From assembly GCA_003223115.1 (NCBI GenBank), contig QHXW01000443.1:1-35003 (forward strand): DNA of 35,003 nucleotides. The letters are read 5' to 3'. A model generated the notes under the pieces. It saw only the letters and a program-made list of their open reading frames with translations. It made no database searches and had not been told where the DNA came from. Both the position numbers and the translations under genes were made by a program. The DNA comes from Acidobacteriota bacterium. GTDB taxonomy: Bacteria; Acidobacteriota; Terriglobia; Bryobacterales; Bryobacteraceae. Shown here one piece after another: positions 1-8,284 of the stretch. Numbering within the stretch: position 1 is the first letter of the stretch; every line of letters begins with the position of its first letter.

Positions 1-180
1 CGCTTCCCCCCACCAATCGTCCACTGAACTTCTGCCCAGGGCCCTTGTCAGACCGCTCATGATGGCGCAAATCCCCCTCTGCGAATCTCCTTTCTCCTCA
101 CTCAACCTCCAAGCATTTCCGGTGGCTGACACGGCTTCTCCGGCCTCTATGCGAAGTTCCTGCCGCCGGCCCCCTCAAAG

Positions 181-210
181 TTGACAGTATCCTGCCGCAA
201 TACCTAAAAT
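181..210 (+). promoter_or_regulatory. sigma70-type promoter of the dksA-like gene
   Basis: A perfect TTGACA (181-186) is followed 18 bases later by TAAAAT (205-210), which matches TATAAT in five of six positions. Transcription would start near 217, leaving a leader of about 34 nt before the ATG at 251. This is the clearest housekeeping-type promoter in the window. The rest of bases 1-250 shows no gene that I can support. Confidence 0.7.
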
Positions 211-250
211 TAGAGCTGTTTGCCGCGCTGATCAGGGGCGGGAGCCGCAA

Positions 251-604
251 ATGATTGCCAAGGAAGTTGACTCCTACATTCGGCGCTTGCAAAACAAGGA
301 GCGGGAGTTGGTCCGTGCGATTGCCAAATACGAGACCGATGGACGGGAATCCAAGGATTCAGAAACCCAGGATTTCATGGATCGCGCCAACCATACTTAC
401 ACCAAAGAGACGCTTTTTCAGAAGAGTGATTCCGATCGGGCGACCCTGGGCCTGGTACAAGCTGCGCTCGAGCGCGCGGACGATGGCAGCTTCGGGTTAT
501 GCATAGAGTGCGGCCGGCTGGTCGAGAGGAAGCGTTTGGACGCCGTGCCATGGGCGCGCCATTGTATCAATTGCCAGAAACTTCAGGACGAGGGTCAATT
601 GTGA
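251..604 (+). CDS. TraR/DksA family C4 zinc-finger protein
   Basis: This 117-residue protein belongs to the DksA/TraR family, whose members enter the RNA polymerase secondary channel and adjust initiation, often together with ppGpp. Residues 1-75 are predicted helical and charged, as expected for the coiled-coil arm. The C-terminus carries the family zinc finger C-X2-C-X17-C-X2-C (CIEC ... CINC). It is shorter than E. coli DksA (151 residues) and lies in the range of the many short bacterial paralogues. The start follows a GGGAG-type ribosome site and a good promoter at 181-210. It is followed at once by comF on the same strand. Whether it acts on polymerase like true DksA cannot be told from sequence, because the arm-tip acidic pair was not confirmed. 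Confidence 0.9.
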   Translation: MIAKEVDSYIRRLQNKERELVRAIAKYETDGRESKDSETQDFMDRANHTYTKETLFQKSDSDRATLGLVQAALERADDGSFGLCIECGRLVERKRLDAVPWARHCINCQKLQDEGQL

Positions 605-616
605 GCCACTGGTTGC

Positions 617-1450
617 ATGTGGAGGTGGGTCTTCTCGAGTAGTAGGACAACCCCAGTTTCGCCGGCTCCTCTCCTTTCTACCTTCCGCCAGGTTCCTTCT
701 GGCCTCTTCTCGCTCTTATTTCCTGAGGCCCGCCGGATTTGTCACCGGAGCTTAACTGACATTACGCGCGTGCCGGTTCGTTCGCGCGGCATGCGAGCCC
801 CCGAGCCTTTGGCTGCCGAATATTATTGCGTCACTTGCCGGACGCCCTTTCATAACCGTTTTCCTTTGGATGCTGACGGGTGCTGCCGCCTGTGCCGCTC
901 GAGTATCCGGGGTTTCGACGCAGCTTCTTGTTTCGGAACTTACGAGGGCACGCTGCGCCCGTTGATTCACCTCTTCAAGTACTCGCGGATGAAGCCTCTG
1001 GTAAAACCCTTGGCTGAGTATCTGGCTGCGGCGCTGCCCCGCGATCAACGCTTCGACATCGCGGTCCCGATGCCGCTCCACTGGAGACGGCGTTGGCAGC
1101 GTGGGAACCAATCGGAATTGCTGGCCCGAGCAACAGCGAGCCGTTCCGGCATCCCGATGGCCAATGCCGTTCGCCGCATGCGAGCCACGGAGAGTCAGGC
1201 GGGCCTCAGCAATGCCCAACGCCGCGCCAACGTCTCAGGGGCCTTTCGCGTGAAAGGCGGCAGGCAGGTGCAGGGGCTGCGAGTGCTACTCATCGATGAC
1301 GTCATGACTACGGGCGCAACAGCCGCGGCCTGCGCCCAGGCACTGAAGCGCGCAGGAGCAAAATCAGTAGCGTTACTGGCGCTGGCGCGGGTTGATCGCC
1401 GCCTGGCGGAAGTTCCGGCAGGGGAATCGAGTCACAGGGAGGTGGCTTGA
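617..1450 (+). CDS. comF: ComF family phosphoribosyltransferase-like protein
   Basis: ComF proteins have a PRPP-binding phosphoribosyltransferase fold and take part in DNA uptake or ssDNA handling in competent bacteria. The PRPP loop is clear near residues 220-235 ([17 protein letters not shown]), and the conserved middle segment ([20 protein letters not shown]) is typical. Of the two N-terminal zinc knuckles, the second is intact (CVTC ... CRLC). At the expected first one (residues about 37-60, [10 protein letters not shown] ... PVRSRGM) most cysteines are replaced. The first ATG at 617 keeps the LLFP segment common near the start of ComF, so I prefer it over the internal ATG at 791. The stop overlaps the start region of the HNH gene, suggesting cotranscription. 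Confidence 0.85.
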   Translation: MWRWVFSSSRTTPVSPAPLLSTFRQVPSGLFSLLFPEARRICHRSLTDITRVPVRSRGMRAPEPLAAEYYCVTCRTPFHNRFPLDADGCCRLCRSSIRGFDAASCFGTYEGTLRPLIHLFKYSRMKPLVKPLAEYLAAALPRDQRFDIAVPMPLHWRRRWQRGNQSELLARATASRSGIPMANAVRRMRATESQAGLSNAQRRANVSGAFRVKGGRQVQGLRVLLIDDVMTTGATAAACAQALKRAGAKSVALLALARVDRRLAEVPAGESSHREVA

Positions 1451-1452
1451 CG

Positions 1453-1980
1453 ATGGTCGGTTCAGGCAGGCTGCAAAAACCGGTACTGGTCTTGAACGCG
1501 AGTTACGAGCCGATCAACATCTGCGCCGCCCGTCGTGCCTTGGTTCTGGTGTTGAAAGGTGTGGCGGCGGCTGAAGAGGAATCGGCAAACCTGGTGCACT
1601 CGTCGCGCTACAGCGTTCGTCTGCCTTCGGTGATCCGGCTGCTCGAATACCGCCGGATACCACACCAGACACGAGCGCTCTCCCGTAAGAACATCCTGAT
1701 GCGTGACCGCTACACCTGCCAGTATTGCTTGCGCACAATGGCCTCGGCCGAGTTGACGCTGGATCACGTGATTCCGCGCTCCCGGTCTGGCGAATCAGCG
1801 TGGGAAAACCTGGTGGCCTGCTGTCACCACTGCAACAACCGCAAAGGAAATCGCACGCCGGAAGAGGCAGGCATGCGGCTGGTGCGACAGCCGCGTCCTT
1901 TCAGTCTGCACACCAGCCGGCACATCATGCGACTGCTGGGCAAAAGCGACGAGCAGTGGCGTAAATATCTTTTCTACTAG
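1453..1980 (+). CDS. HNH endonuclease
   Basis: The protein has about 175 residues. It has an N-terminal region typical of a widespread bacterial HNH family ([12 protein letters not shown] near the start) and a C-terminal HNH nuclease domain at about residues 85-145. The domain shows two zinc knuckles, CQYC and CHHC, around the catalytic [11 protein letters not shown] segment and [14 protein letters not shown]. Such enzymes cut DNA with a single metal ion; the biological target of this family is unknown. Two starts are possible: TTG at 1447, overlapping the comF stop (TTGA), or ATG at 1453. I chose the ATG. The tight spacing implies one transcript with comF, fitting a DNA-processing role, but that is inference. 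Confidence 0.88.
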   Translation: MVGSGRLQKPVLVLNASYEPINICAARRALVLVLKGVAAAEEESANLVHSSRYSVRLPSVIRLLEYRRIPHQTRALSRKNILMRDRYTCQYCLRTMASAELTLDHVIPRSRSGESAWENLVACCHHCNNRKGNRTPEEAGMRLVRQPRPFSLHTSRHIMRLLGKSDEQWRKYLFY

Positions 1981-2013
1981 ACCGCGGCGTTTCCGCAATA
2001 TCTTTTCCCTGGG

Positions 2014-2775
2014 TTAGAGTAATCGGAAATTCACTTCAACAGTTGCTGGAGCCGGAACAGGTTTGCCACTCCGAACAGCAGGGCGGAAGCGCCATTGAGT
2101 CACAGCTTCGATGGCCTTCTCGTCGAGTCCAAGTCCCAAGCCGCGCAAAACATGGAAGCGCCGCGCTTTTCCGTCTTCGCCCACCTCGATCGTAAGCACC
2201 ACTGTTCCCTGATATTTGGCTTTGCGTGCCTCTTCGGAAAACTCGGGCTCCACTTTGTAGAGCAGGGCTGGAGTGCTGCTATATTCCTTGGGGCCGGTGC
2301 CGCTGATCCCGCCGCCATCATCCGGACCGAAGCCCGGGCCGTCGTGATCGCCCACGCCTCCATGCAAACCTCCGCCGATGCCGCCGTTTGATCCGGGACC
2401 GCTCGAAGGTGGTCCGTCTTTGCTGAACGGATCACCGAATTGCACGAGATTAATGACGGGCATCTGAGCATTCAAGGCCGCCACCGACGTTGGTTCAATA
2501 ACCAGCTTTGGGCGCAGATCGACCTCTTTGGTAGTGGGCGGAACGAATTGATGGTGTGCCGGCCTGGGCAATCGTCCCGGGCTTGGCGGCAGTGGGGAGT
2601 GTTCGCCTCCACCACCTCCGCCGTGCATTGCAAGCCGCGAAACCAGCAATACGTGAGACCGGACCAAACGCGCCGTACTTTCCTTTCCGCGCTTTCCAGC
2701 CGGGCGCGAAGAAACGAAAAGCAGCGCGACAATCGCAATGTGGATGACCAACGATACCAGCCGGCCGCGCATCAT
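2014..2775 (-). CDS. TonB family energy-transducer-like protein
   Basis: TonB proteins carry the proton-motive force from ExbB/ExbD to outer-membrane receptors. From the start at 2775 the protein begins with an uncleaved inner-membrane anchor (VSLVIHIAIVALLFV). A long Pro- and Gly-rich periplasmic linker with a Gly run and GGIGGGLHGG-like repeats follows. A C-terminal TonB domain of about 80 residues ends the protein (VEPEFSEEARKAKYQG; EKAIEAVTQWRFRPA). The open frame extends to 2913, but the extra 46 residues look non-coding and would place charged sequence before the anchor, so I start at the tandem ATG codons at 2772-2775. No exbB or exbD lies nearby. It converges with the HNH gene, with only about 33 bases between the stops. 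Confidence 0.85.
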   Translation of the reverse strand: MMRGRLVSLVIHIAIVALLFVSSRPAGKRGKESTARLVRSHVLLVSRLAMHGGGGGGEHSPLPPSPGRLPRPAHHQFVPPTTKEVDLRPKLVIEPTSVAALNAQMPVINLVQFGDPFSKDGPPSSGPGSNGGIGGGLHGGVGDHDGPGFGPDDGGGISGTGPKEYSSTPALLYKVEPEFSEEARKAKYQGTVVLTIEVGEDGKARRFHVLRGLGLGLDEKAIEAVTQWRFRPAVRSGKPVPAPATVEVNFRLL

Positions 2776-2981
2776 AGCCCGGCGCCGTGCAGGTAAAGGA
2801 CCAGACGCTAAGTCATTGCCGCCGGGAGATGAACGCGAGAGCGCGCGATGCGGCCATGTTGGCAGAACGTCCACACTGTGGAAACACAAAGACAGATGCA
2901 ACTCCGGAAACAATCCACGCGACCGGCGGCGATCTTCGTCGTCTAAGGTTCAGAGGCAAGAACAACCATGACGAACTATAG

Positions 2982-3767
2982 GTGGGTAGCTGTGCGGCGA
3001 TTCTCTGCGTAGGCATTGTTTCGGCATACTTGCAAGAGCCCGAGCGGGAAATGACCTGCAATAACGGCTGGCAGAACGACCTTGTCTCGCATTGCGAGAT
3101 CAACGAAATGACTATCGCGGCGCAGCCCGGCTTGTCGGTGGATGGCGGTGTCAATGGCAGCATGACGGTGAGAGGCTGGAAGCGCCATGAAATCCTGGTG
3201 CGTGCGCGCGTCGAACCTGCCGCCCGGTCGGATGCCGACGCCCGCGACATTGCGCGGCGGATCGTGATCCATACCGGTGGCGGACAGATCCGTGCGGAAG
3301 GGCCGCAGCTCGAGAATCACCAGAACTGGTCGGTGAGCTACGAGATCTTCGTGCCGCAACAAATCGGTCTCAATCTCAAAACACACAACGGCGGCATCCG
3401 CATCGCAGACGTTCGCGGCAGTATTGAGTTCGACGCCTTGAATGGCGGTGTTTCACTTGGCTTGGGCGGTAACGTGCGCGGCCATACCACCAACGGCGGC
3501 ATCAAGGTGGAACTGGCGGGTAACCGCTGGGAAGGTGAACAACTCGATGCCTACACCACCAACGGCGGGGTGTCATTTCAAGTGCCCGATAACTACTCGG
3601 CTCATCTGGAAACCGGCACCGTGAACGGACACATCAACGTCGACTTCCCGGTCAGCGTGCACGGCGAAATCAACCGGCGGCTCTCGATCGATCTACGCTC
3701 GGGCGGCGCGCTGGTGCGTGCCGTAACCACAAATGGCGGGGTTTCAATCCAGCGGAAGAGCATGTAG
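2982..3767 (+). CDS. DUF4097-type repeat protein, probably exported; start region suspect
   Basis: This 261-residue protein matches the DUF4097 (putative adhesin-like) fold: short beta strands around repeated Asn-Gly-Gly turns (NGGIRI, NGGVSL, NGGIKV, NGGVSF, NGHINV, NGGVSI), spaced 17-40 residues apart in the C-terminal half. Such proteins are thought to form right-handed beta-solenoid-like surfaces; no activity is established. The frame opens with GTG 2982 and a hydrophobic stretch (AAILCVGIVSA) without N-terminal positive charge or a ribosome site. An ATG at 2968 with an AGAGG site upstream gives MTNYRWVAV in another frame, which would join this stretch perfectly if one base were missing near 2990. 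The true gene may therefore be 2968-3767 with a frameshift. It diverges from the TonB gene. Confidence 0.75.
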   Translation: MGSCAAILCVGIVSAYLQEPEREMTCNNGWQNDLVSHCEINEMTIAAQPGLSVDGGVNGSMTVRGWKRHEILVRARVEPAARSDADARDIARRIVIHTGGGQIRAEGPQLENHQNWSVSYEIFVPQQIGLNLKTHNGGIRIADVRGSIEFDALNGGVSLGLGGNVRGHTTNGGIKVELAGNRWEGEQLDAYTTNGGVSFQVPDNYSAHLETGTVNGHINVDFPVSVHGEINRRLSIDLRSGGALVRAVTTNGGVSIQRKSM

Positions 3768-3844
3768 GTATTCCTGGCCGCTTAGCTGCAACAGCGCGTA
3801 CCGGTTCCCGTTACAATTGTCCGCAGAGATCGAAACGCCGTCCG

Positions 3845-5200
3845 ATGGAACAATACGCACTCCAATTCGCGCCCCAACGCCGCGTCTACACCGTCAGCGA
3901 GCTGAATGCGGAGATTCGCGGCCTTCTGGGCAGGGAGTTCCAGGACATCTGGGTGGCTGGTGAGATTTCGGGAACCAAGCTGGCGACCAGCGGCCACTAT
4001 TACTTCACGCTCAAAGAACGCGAAGCCCAGTTGCGCTGCGTATGCTTCCGCTCCACGCACCGGTTCCTGAAATTCAAACCGCAAGACGGGATCGCCGTAC
4101 TGGCGCGAGGCCACGTCGACGTTTTTGAAGCGCGCGGTGAATATCAGTTACTCGTTGAATTCCTCGAGCCGCAAGGCTACGGCGCGCTGCAATTCGCATT
4201 CGAGCAACTCAAGAAAAAACTGGCGGCAGAAGGCTTGTTCGAGCCTGCGCGCAAACGGCCGCTGCCGCGATTTCCCCGACGCATCGGGATTGTGACCTCG
4301 CCCAAAGGCGCCGTCATCTCGGACATGTTGCAAATCCTGGAGCGCCGTTTTCCGGGACTGCACGTCCGCCTGTTTCCGGCGCAAGTACAAGGCGAAGGCG
4401 CTGTAGAGGAAGTCTGTCGCGGCATCGAATTTTTCAGCCGTTCGAGCTGGCCAGACCTGGTGATCGTGGCCCGTGGCGGAGGCTCGCTCGAGGATTTATG
4501 GACGTTTAACGAAGAAGCCGTGGCGCGCGCCATCGCGGGTTGCGCGATGCCGGTGGTTTCGGCGGTGGGGCACGAAACCGATGTCACCATTGCCGATTTC
4601 GTTGCCGACCTGCGGGCGCCCACGCCCTCAGCCGCGGCCGAGCTGATTGTGTGCACCCGCCAGGAGCTTCTGGACGGTATCGAAGCTGCGCGGCGCCAGC
4701 TCACGCAGGCCGCCCGATATCGTCTGGCCATGTCGCGGCGCGGGTTGCATCAGCGCGGCGTAGAGCGGGCTTCCTCGCTGCTCCACCGGTCGATCGGCAG
4801 GCGATTGCAGCGGATCGATGAACAGGAATACCGCCTGCGGGAGCACATTCGCGCGATGCTTGAGTCCAGTCAACGAACGCAGCGATCGTTCGAATCGCGA
4901 CTGCGATATTACGATCCCCGGCCGCGCTTCGCGGGACACCGGCGGCGTCTCGATGCCGCCAGGGCCGAGATCATCCAGGCTGGCCGTCTGCAACTGGCGC
5001 GCCGCCGCGGGCTGGCTGAAGCGCTGGTAGCCAAGCTCTCGCAACTCAGCCCGCTGCGAATCCTGGAGCGCGGGTATGCCATTGTGACTTCCGAATCGGG
5101 CGCAATCGTCAAATCCAGCCGGGAGAGGCCGCCGGGCTCCGGGATTCATGTGCGCCTGTCGGATGGGACGTTGGACGCCAAGGTCACGCGCTCCGAATAG
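3845..5200 (+). CDS. xseA: Exodeoxyribonuclease VII large subunit
   Basis: XseA is the catalytic subunit of exonuclease VII, which degrades single-stranded DNA in both directions. The 451-residue length is normal. Visible are the N-terminal OB-fold (YTVSELNAEIRGLL; WVAGEISGTK; GHYYFTLKE), the catalytic core with IGIVTSPKGAVISD, VARGGGSLEDLWTFNEE and SAVGHETDVTIADFVADLRA, and a long charged helical C-terminal region before the final RGYAIV segment. The small subunit gene xseB, often adjacent in other bacteria, is not between this gene and the Fur gene. The start at 3845 (MEQYALQFAPQRRVYTVSEL) gives a normal N-terminus. Confidence 0.97.
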   Translation: MEQYALQFAPQRRVYTVSELNAEIRGLLGREFQDIWVAGEISGTKLATSGHYYFTLKEREAQLRCVCFRSTHRFLKFKPQDGIAVLARGHVDVFEARGEYQLLVEFLEPQGYGALQFAFEQLKKKLAAEGLFEPARKRPLPRFPRRIGIVTSPKGAVISDMLQILERRFPGLHVRLFPAQVQGEGAVEEVCRGIEFFSRSSWPDLVIVARGGGSLEDLWTFNEEAVARAIAGCAMPVVSAVGHETDVTIADFVADLRAPTPSAAAELIVCTRQELLDGIEAARRQLTQAARYRLAMSRRGLHQRGVERASSLLHRSIGRRLQRIDEQEYRLREHIRAMLESSQRTQRSFESRLRYYDPRPRFAGHRRRLDAARAEIIQAGRLQLARRRGLAEALVAKLSQLSPLRILERGYAIVTSESGAIVKSSRERPPGSGIHVRLSDGTLDAKVTRSE

Positions 5201-5259
5201 CCTGGAAAATAAATAAACGGCGGAATCTGGAGCCCCTGCTAGAATGGAGGCGGAACATT

Positions 5260-5781
5260 ATGCCCGTGGATAGCATCAAGGGATCGCTCCAGGAAAAGGG
5301 CGTTCGACTCACGCGGCAGCGAGAGCTGTTGCTGGAGCTTATCGACAAGAGCGGCGAGCATCTGGATGCCGAACGTCTGTTCCAGTTGGCCAAAGAAAAA
5401 GATCCCAAGCTGAACCGCGTCACGGTCTACCGTACGTTGAAGCTGCTGAAACAAGGCGGCCTGGTGGATGAACTGGACCTCATGCACTATGGCGGCGATC
5501 AGCACTATTACGAAACCCGCATGAAGCAGGAACACGCGCACGTAATTTGCCTCAAGTGCGGCAAGGTAGAGGAATTTTTCGGCGAGCCACTGCAGCGGCT
5601 TCGGCGTCAAATCGAAAGCCATTTCGGCTTCCACATTCTTCTGGCGCGGACCGAGGTGGGCGGCTACTGCTCGCACTGCCAGTCTCTGCGCGCGCGGGAA
5701 ATGGAACAGGCCGCCAAGAAGGCCGCGCTGATGGAGCCCAACGGTCTCGGTCATCGTTCACGTTCCAGACGCTCCGCATGA
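5260..5781 (+). CDS. Fur family metal- or peroxide-responsive repressor
   Basis: This 173-residue protein is a Fur-family winged-helix regulator (Fur, Zur or PerR subtype not resolved). The N-terminal DNA-binding domain is clear (GVRLTRQRELLLELI; LNRVTVYRTLKLLKQGGLV). The dimerization domain carries the usual His-rich segment (EHAHVICLKCGKVEEF) and a second Cys pair (CSHC), giving the two structural zinc CXXC motifs. A basic tail of about 25 residues after the second CXXC is longer than usual. A GGAGG ribosome site lies nine bases before the ATG. Its TGA overlaps the ATG of the downstream phosphatase gene (ATGA), so the two are probably translationally coupled. Confidence 0.93.
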   Translation: MPVDSIKGSLQEKGVRLTRQRELLLELIDKSGEHLDAERLFQLAKEKDPKLNRVTVYRTLKLLKQGGLVDELDLMHYGGDQHYYETRMKQEHAHVICLKCGKVEEFFGEPLQRLRRQIESHFGFHILLARTEVGGYCSHCQSLRAREMEQAAKKAALMEPNGLGHRSRSRRSA

Positions 5782-7466
5782 TGGCTTTGCCGGAACAGAC
5801 AGAGGCTGCGGCCGTCGCCGCTCTCATCGTTGTGGATCCCAACGGCCGCCGGACGCGCGTCGAAATCAAACCCATCCCCTTCAAGATCGGCAGGCACGCC
5901 GATAACAACCTGATTATTCGTGATAGCCGCGCTTCCCGGAATCACGCCCAAATCGTGCTGGAGAATGGACAGTACATCCTGGAGGACTCGGGCAGCCGCC
6001 ATGGGACCCACGTGAACGGCGCGCGCATCGAACGCCACTTGCTGCGGAATTCAGACCGCATCGAATTCGGGGTTCCGGATTCATACCAGCTTGTTTTTGC
6101 GCTCGACGGTGCGGGGCTCAAACACGCATTTGAGCAGCACACAGCGCGCGAGGAAAGCGGAGCGAGACCGATTGTCGGCAGCAATTTGGTGAAATTACGA
6201 GCGGTCCTCGAAGTAGCGCGCACACTGCAATCTTCGTTTTCAACTCAGGACGTATTGAATGCCGTGGTTGATGCCGCGCTCACAGTTACGGGGGCGGAGC
6301 GCGGGTTTCTGCTGCTGCGCCAGCAGAATGATCTGGAAATGCGTGTGGCTCGCGATAGGCACGGCGCTCCGCTCGGCGAATCCGATCTACGTGTGCCGCG
6401 CCGGGTGATTCGCCGCGCGCTCGAGCAACGGCGCGAATTGCTTTCCATGTCATTCGATTCGCTCAATTTAACCGATGAAGCCCGGGCCGAGCATAGCGTG
6501 GCCGACCTGGAACTGCGCAGCGTGGTCTGTGTTCCGCTGGTTCGCATCAACGCAGGCTCATCCCAGGACACCAGCGTGCTCTCAACGCACACCGACACCG
6601 TGGGTGTGCTGTACATGGATTCTCGTTTCTCGGCCGCGGACCTGGCGGCGGGCAATCGCGAACTGCTGCAGACTTTGGCGATTGAGGCGTCGACCATTCT
6701 CGAAAATGCACGATTACTCGAAGAAGAGCGCGCCAAGCAAAAGATCGAAGAGGAACTGGACGTGGCGCGGGCGATCCAGCAAAGCCTGCTCCCCCGACAC
6801 ATGCCGTCCGATGGCTGGTTTCGCGCCTGCGGTTCAAGCGAAGCCTCGCGCCAGGTGGGTGGCGATTACTTCGACGTAGTACCGGTGGACGATTCCTGCT
6901 GGTCCGCCGTGGTGGCCGACGTTTCAGGCAAAGGTGTGAGCTCGGCACTGCTGGCATCTCTGCTGCAAGGCGCGTTCCTGACCGTTTCCGAAAACCCCGA
7001 GCTGATGTCGCGCAAACTCGACCGCATCAGCCAATTTCTGAATGAGCGCACTGAAGGCGGCAAGTACGCCACCATCTTTTATTGCCTACTCCACCGCACG
7101 GGCCGTCTCCGTTATATCAACGCTGGCCATTGCGCACCTTTGCTGATTTCGTCCGGGGGCCAGTACGAATATCTGGAAGCTACGGCGATGCCGGCAGGGC
7201 TGGTACAGGATGCCGAGTTCAGCGTAGTAGAACGGCGGCTCTTGCCCGGCGACCGCATGGTGATTTATACCGACGGCGTAACCGAAGCAGAGAATCCTTC
7301 TGGTGATTTCTTCGGCAGAAAACACCTGCGCGAGCTTGCGGTGGCCCATGCCGGGGATTCGTGCGTCGGATTGCACACCGCCATCCAGAATGCGGTGAGA
7401 GCATTCGTCAAAGACGCGCCTCAGGCCGATGATATTACGCTTGCGGTTCTGGAATACCAGCCGTAG
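5778..7466 (+). CDS. FHA-GAF-PP2C (SpoIIE/RsbU-type) serine phosphatase
   Basis: This 562-residue signalling protein combines three domains. Residues about 20-105 form an FHA phosphothreonine-binding domain (KIGRHADNNLIIRD; SRNHAQI; SRHGTHVNG). Residues about 145-310 form a GAF sensor domain (RGFLLLRQQ; VVCVPLV; GVLYMDSRF). Residues about 320-560 form a PP2C/SpoIIE phosphatase domain with VARAIQQSLLP, VGGDYFDVVP, VVADVSGKGVSSAL, GKYATIFYC, INAGHCAPLL, IYTDGVTEAENP and ADDITLAVL, so its metal-binding Asp residues look intact. Family members dephosphorylate anti-anti-sigma factors. No such partner or RsbW-like kinase is nearby. The start is ATG 5778, overlapping the fur stop; the open frame reaches back to 5547, but that part is out-of-frame fur sequence. 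Confidence 0.93.
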   Translation: MMALPEQTEAAAVAALIVVDPNGRRTRVEIKPIPFKIGRHADNNLIIRDSRASRNHAQIVLENGQYILEDSGSRHGTHVNGARIERHLLRNSDRIEFGVPDSYQLVFALDGAGLKHAFEQHTAREESGARPIVGSNLVKLRAVLEVARTLQSSFSTQDVLNAVVDAALTVTGAERGFLLLRQQNDLEMRVARDRHGAPLGESDLRVPRRVIRRALEQRRELLSMSFDSLNLTDEARAEHSVADLELRSVVCVPLVRINAGSSQDTSVLSTHTDTVGVLYMDSRFSAADLAAGNRELLQTLAIEASTILENARLLEEERAKQKIEEELDVARAIQQSLLPRHMPSDGWFRACGSSEASRQVGGDYFDVVPVDDSCWSAVVADVSGKGVSSALLASLLQGAFLTVSENPELMSRKLDRISQFLNERTEGGKYATIFYCLLHRTGRLRYINAGHCAPLLISSGGQYEYLEATAMPAGLVQDAEFSVVERRLLPGDRMVIYTDGVTEAENPSGDFFGRKHLRELAVAHAGDSCVGLHTAIQNAVRAFVKDAPQADDITLAVLEYQP

Positions 7467-7487
7467 TCAAACTTGGGGAGCGTTGCA

Positions 7488-8143
7488 TCAAGGCTGGGGT
7501 GTCAAGCGCAGAGACTGATCCAGTTTGAAACTAAGCAGCGTCTCGGAAGGAATTTCGAGTTCTTTTTCTCTTGCGAAGACTTCGATAGCCGCGCCCGCAA
7601 GCGCTCCGGCCGCCGCTCCGAGGGCCGCCCGAGGGCCGCCCCTTTTCCGTGCCCAGCGGCTGCACCGATCATGGTTCCCAACACCGCGCCGGTACCCACG
7701 GTCTCGGCCGTTTGCCGGTTTGCCCAAAGTCCCGCGCCGCGTTTCATTGAGGCCGTGCTGACGTCATAATTCTTTCCATTTACCGTGACCGTGCGTAGCG
7801 CAAATTGCACTTCCGCGCCGGAGATCTTGCCGCTATCCTTGGTCTGAATGATGGCGATCCGTGCAGGCGACCCTTTTGGGATCAGCACCCGCCCCGAACC
7901 ATTCACCACGTCCCGCGAAATTTCAGCCGCGTGAGTCCTGCCTTCCACCGCGGTCCTGCTATTGATGGTCTCGATGGTTCTGATGCCGAGGTTTGTGCCG
8001 CTACGAATGACGCCGTCCGGAGCCGAAACCGCAATCACTGGAGGCCCGGGTGGGATTTGAGAGACCCGCGAAGGTCGCTCGGCGCAGCCTGTCGAGGCCA
8101 GAGCGCTCAAAGAGCAGATGAGGACCGGTGAACTGACGCGCAT
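7488..8143 (-). pseudogene. Glycine-zipper lipoprotein-like gene, frameshifted by an 11-bp duplication
   Basis: From ATG 8143 (GGGAGG ribosome site six bases upstream) the protein starts with a signal peptide and a possible but weak lipobox (LASTGC). A beta-rich domain follows (SGTNLGIRTIETINS; GRVLIPKGSPARIAI; LRTVTVNGKNYDV), then a Gly-zipper segment (VGTGAVLGTMIGAAAG). After KGAALG the frame turns into Arg-rich nonsense and stops at 7502. A second frame continues naturally with AAAGALAGAAIEVFAREKEL and IPSETLLSFKLDQSLRL, stopping at 7488. Between the two lies an exact 11-bp tandem duplication (7618-7639). Removing one copy joins the parts as GKGAALGAAAGALAG. The intact protein would have about 214 residues. 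Function unknown; probably envelope. Confidence 0.8.
7618..7639. repeat. 11-bp tandem duplication causing a frameshift
   Basis: CCGAGGGCCGC occurs twice head to tail (7618-7628 and 7629-7639). Eleven is not a multiple of three, so the extra copy shifts the reading frame of the minus-strand lipoprotein gene. Slipped-strand replication is the usual cause of such duplications, and an assembly artefact is also possible. Confidence 0.9.
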
Positions 8144-8284
8144 GAAAAACCTCCCGATAATGGGTTAGACCGTCACGCTACATCCGGAGGTTGCACGTGA
8201 ATTGGATTAGGGCGTGTTAATGCTGGTCACTTGGGCGGAGCAGTCGCTCGCTGGTCGCTCACGGTTCAGATGCGCAGGGTGGGC

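Noticed and set aside
98-292. 64-residue open frame on the minus strand upstream of the dksA-like gene
   Set aside because: It overlaps the promoter and the start of the dksA-like gene, and its composition shows no recognisable domain. It is best read as chance.
1981-2013. Possible bidirectional terminator between the HNH and TonB genes
   Set aside because: The only stem is four base pairs (GCGG/CCGC) with a short, interrupted T-rich stretch, too weak to call.
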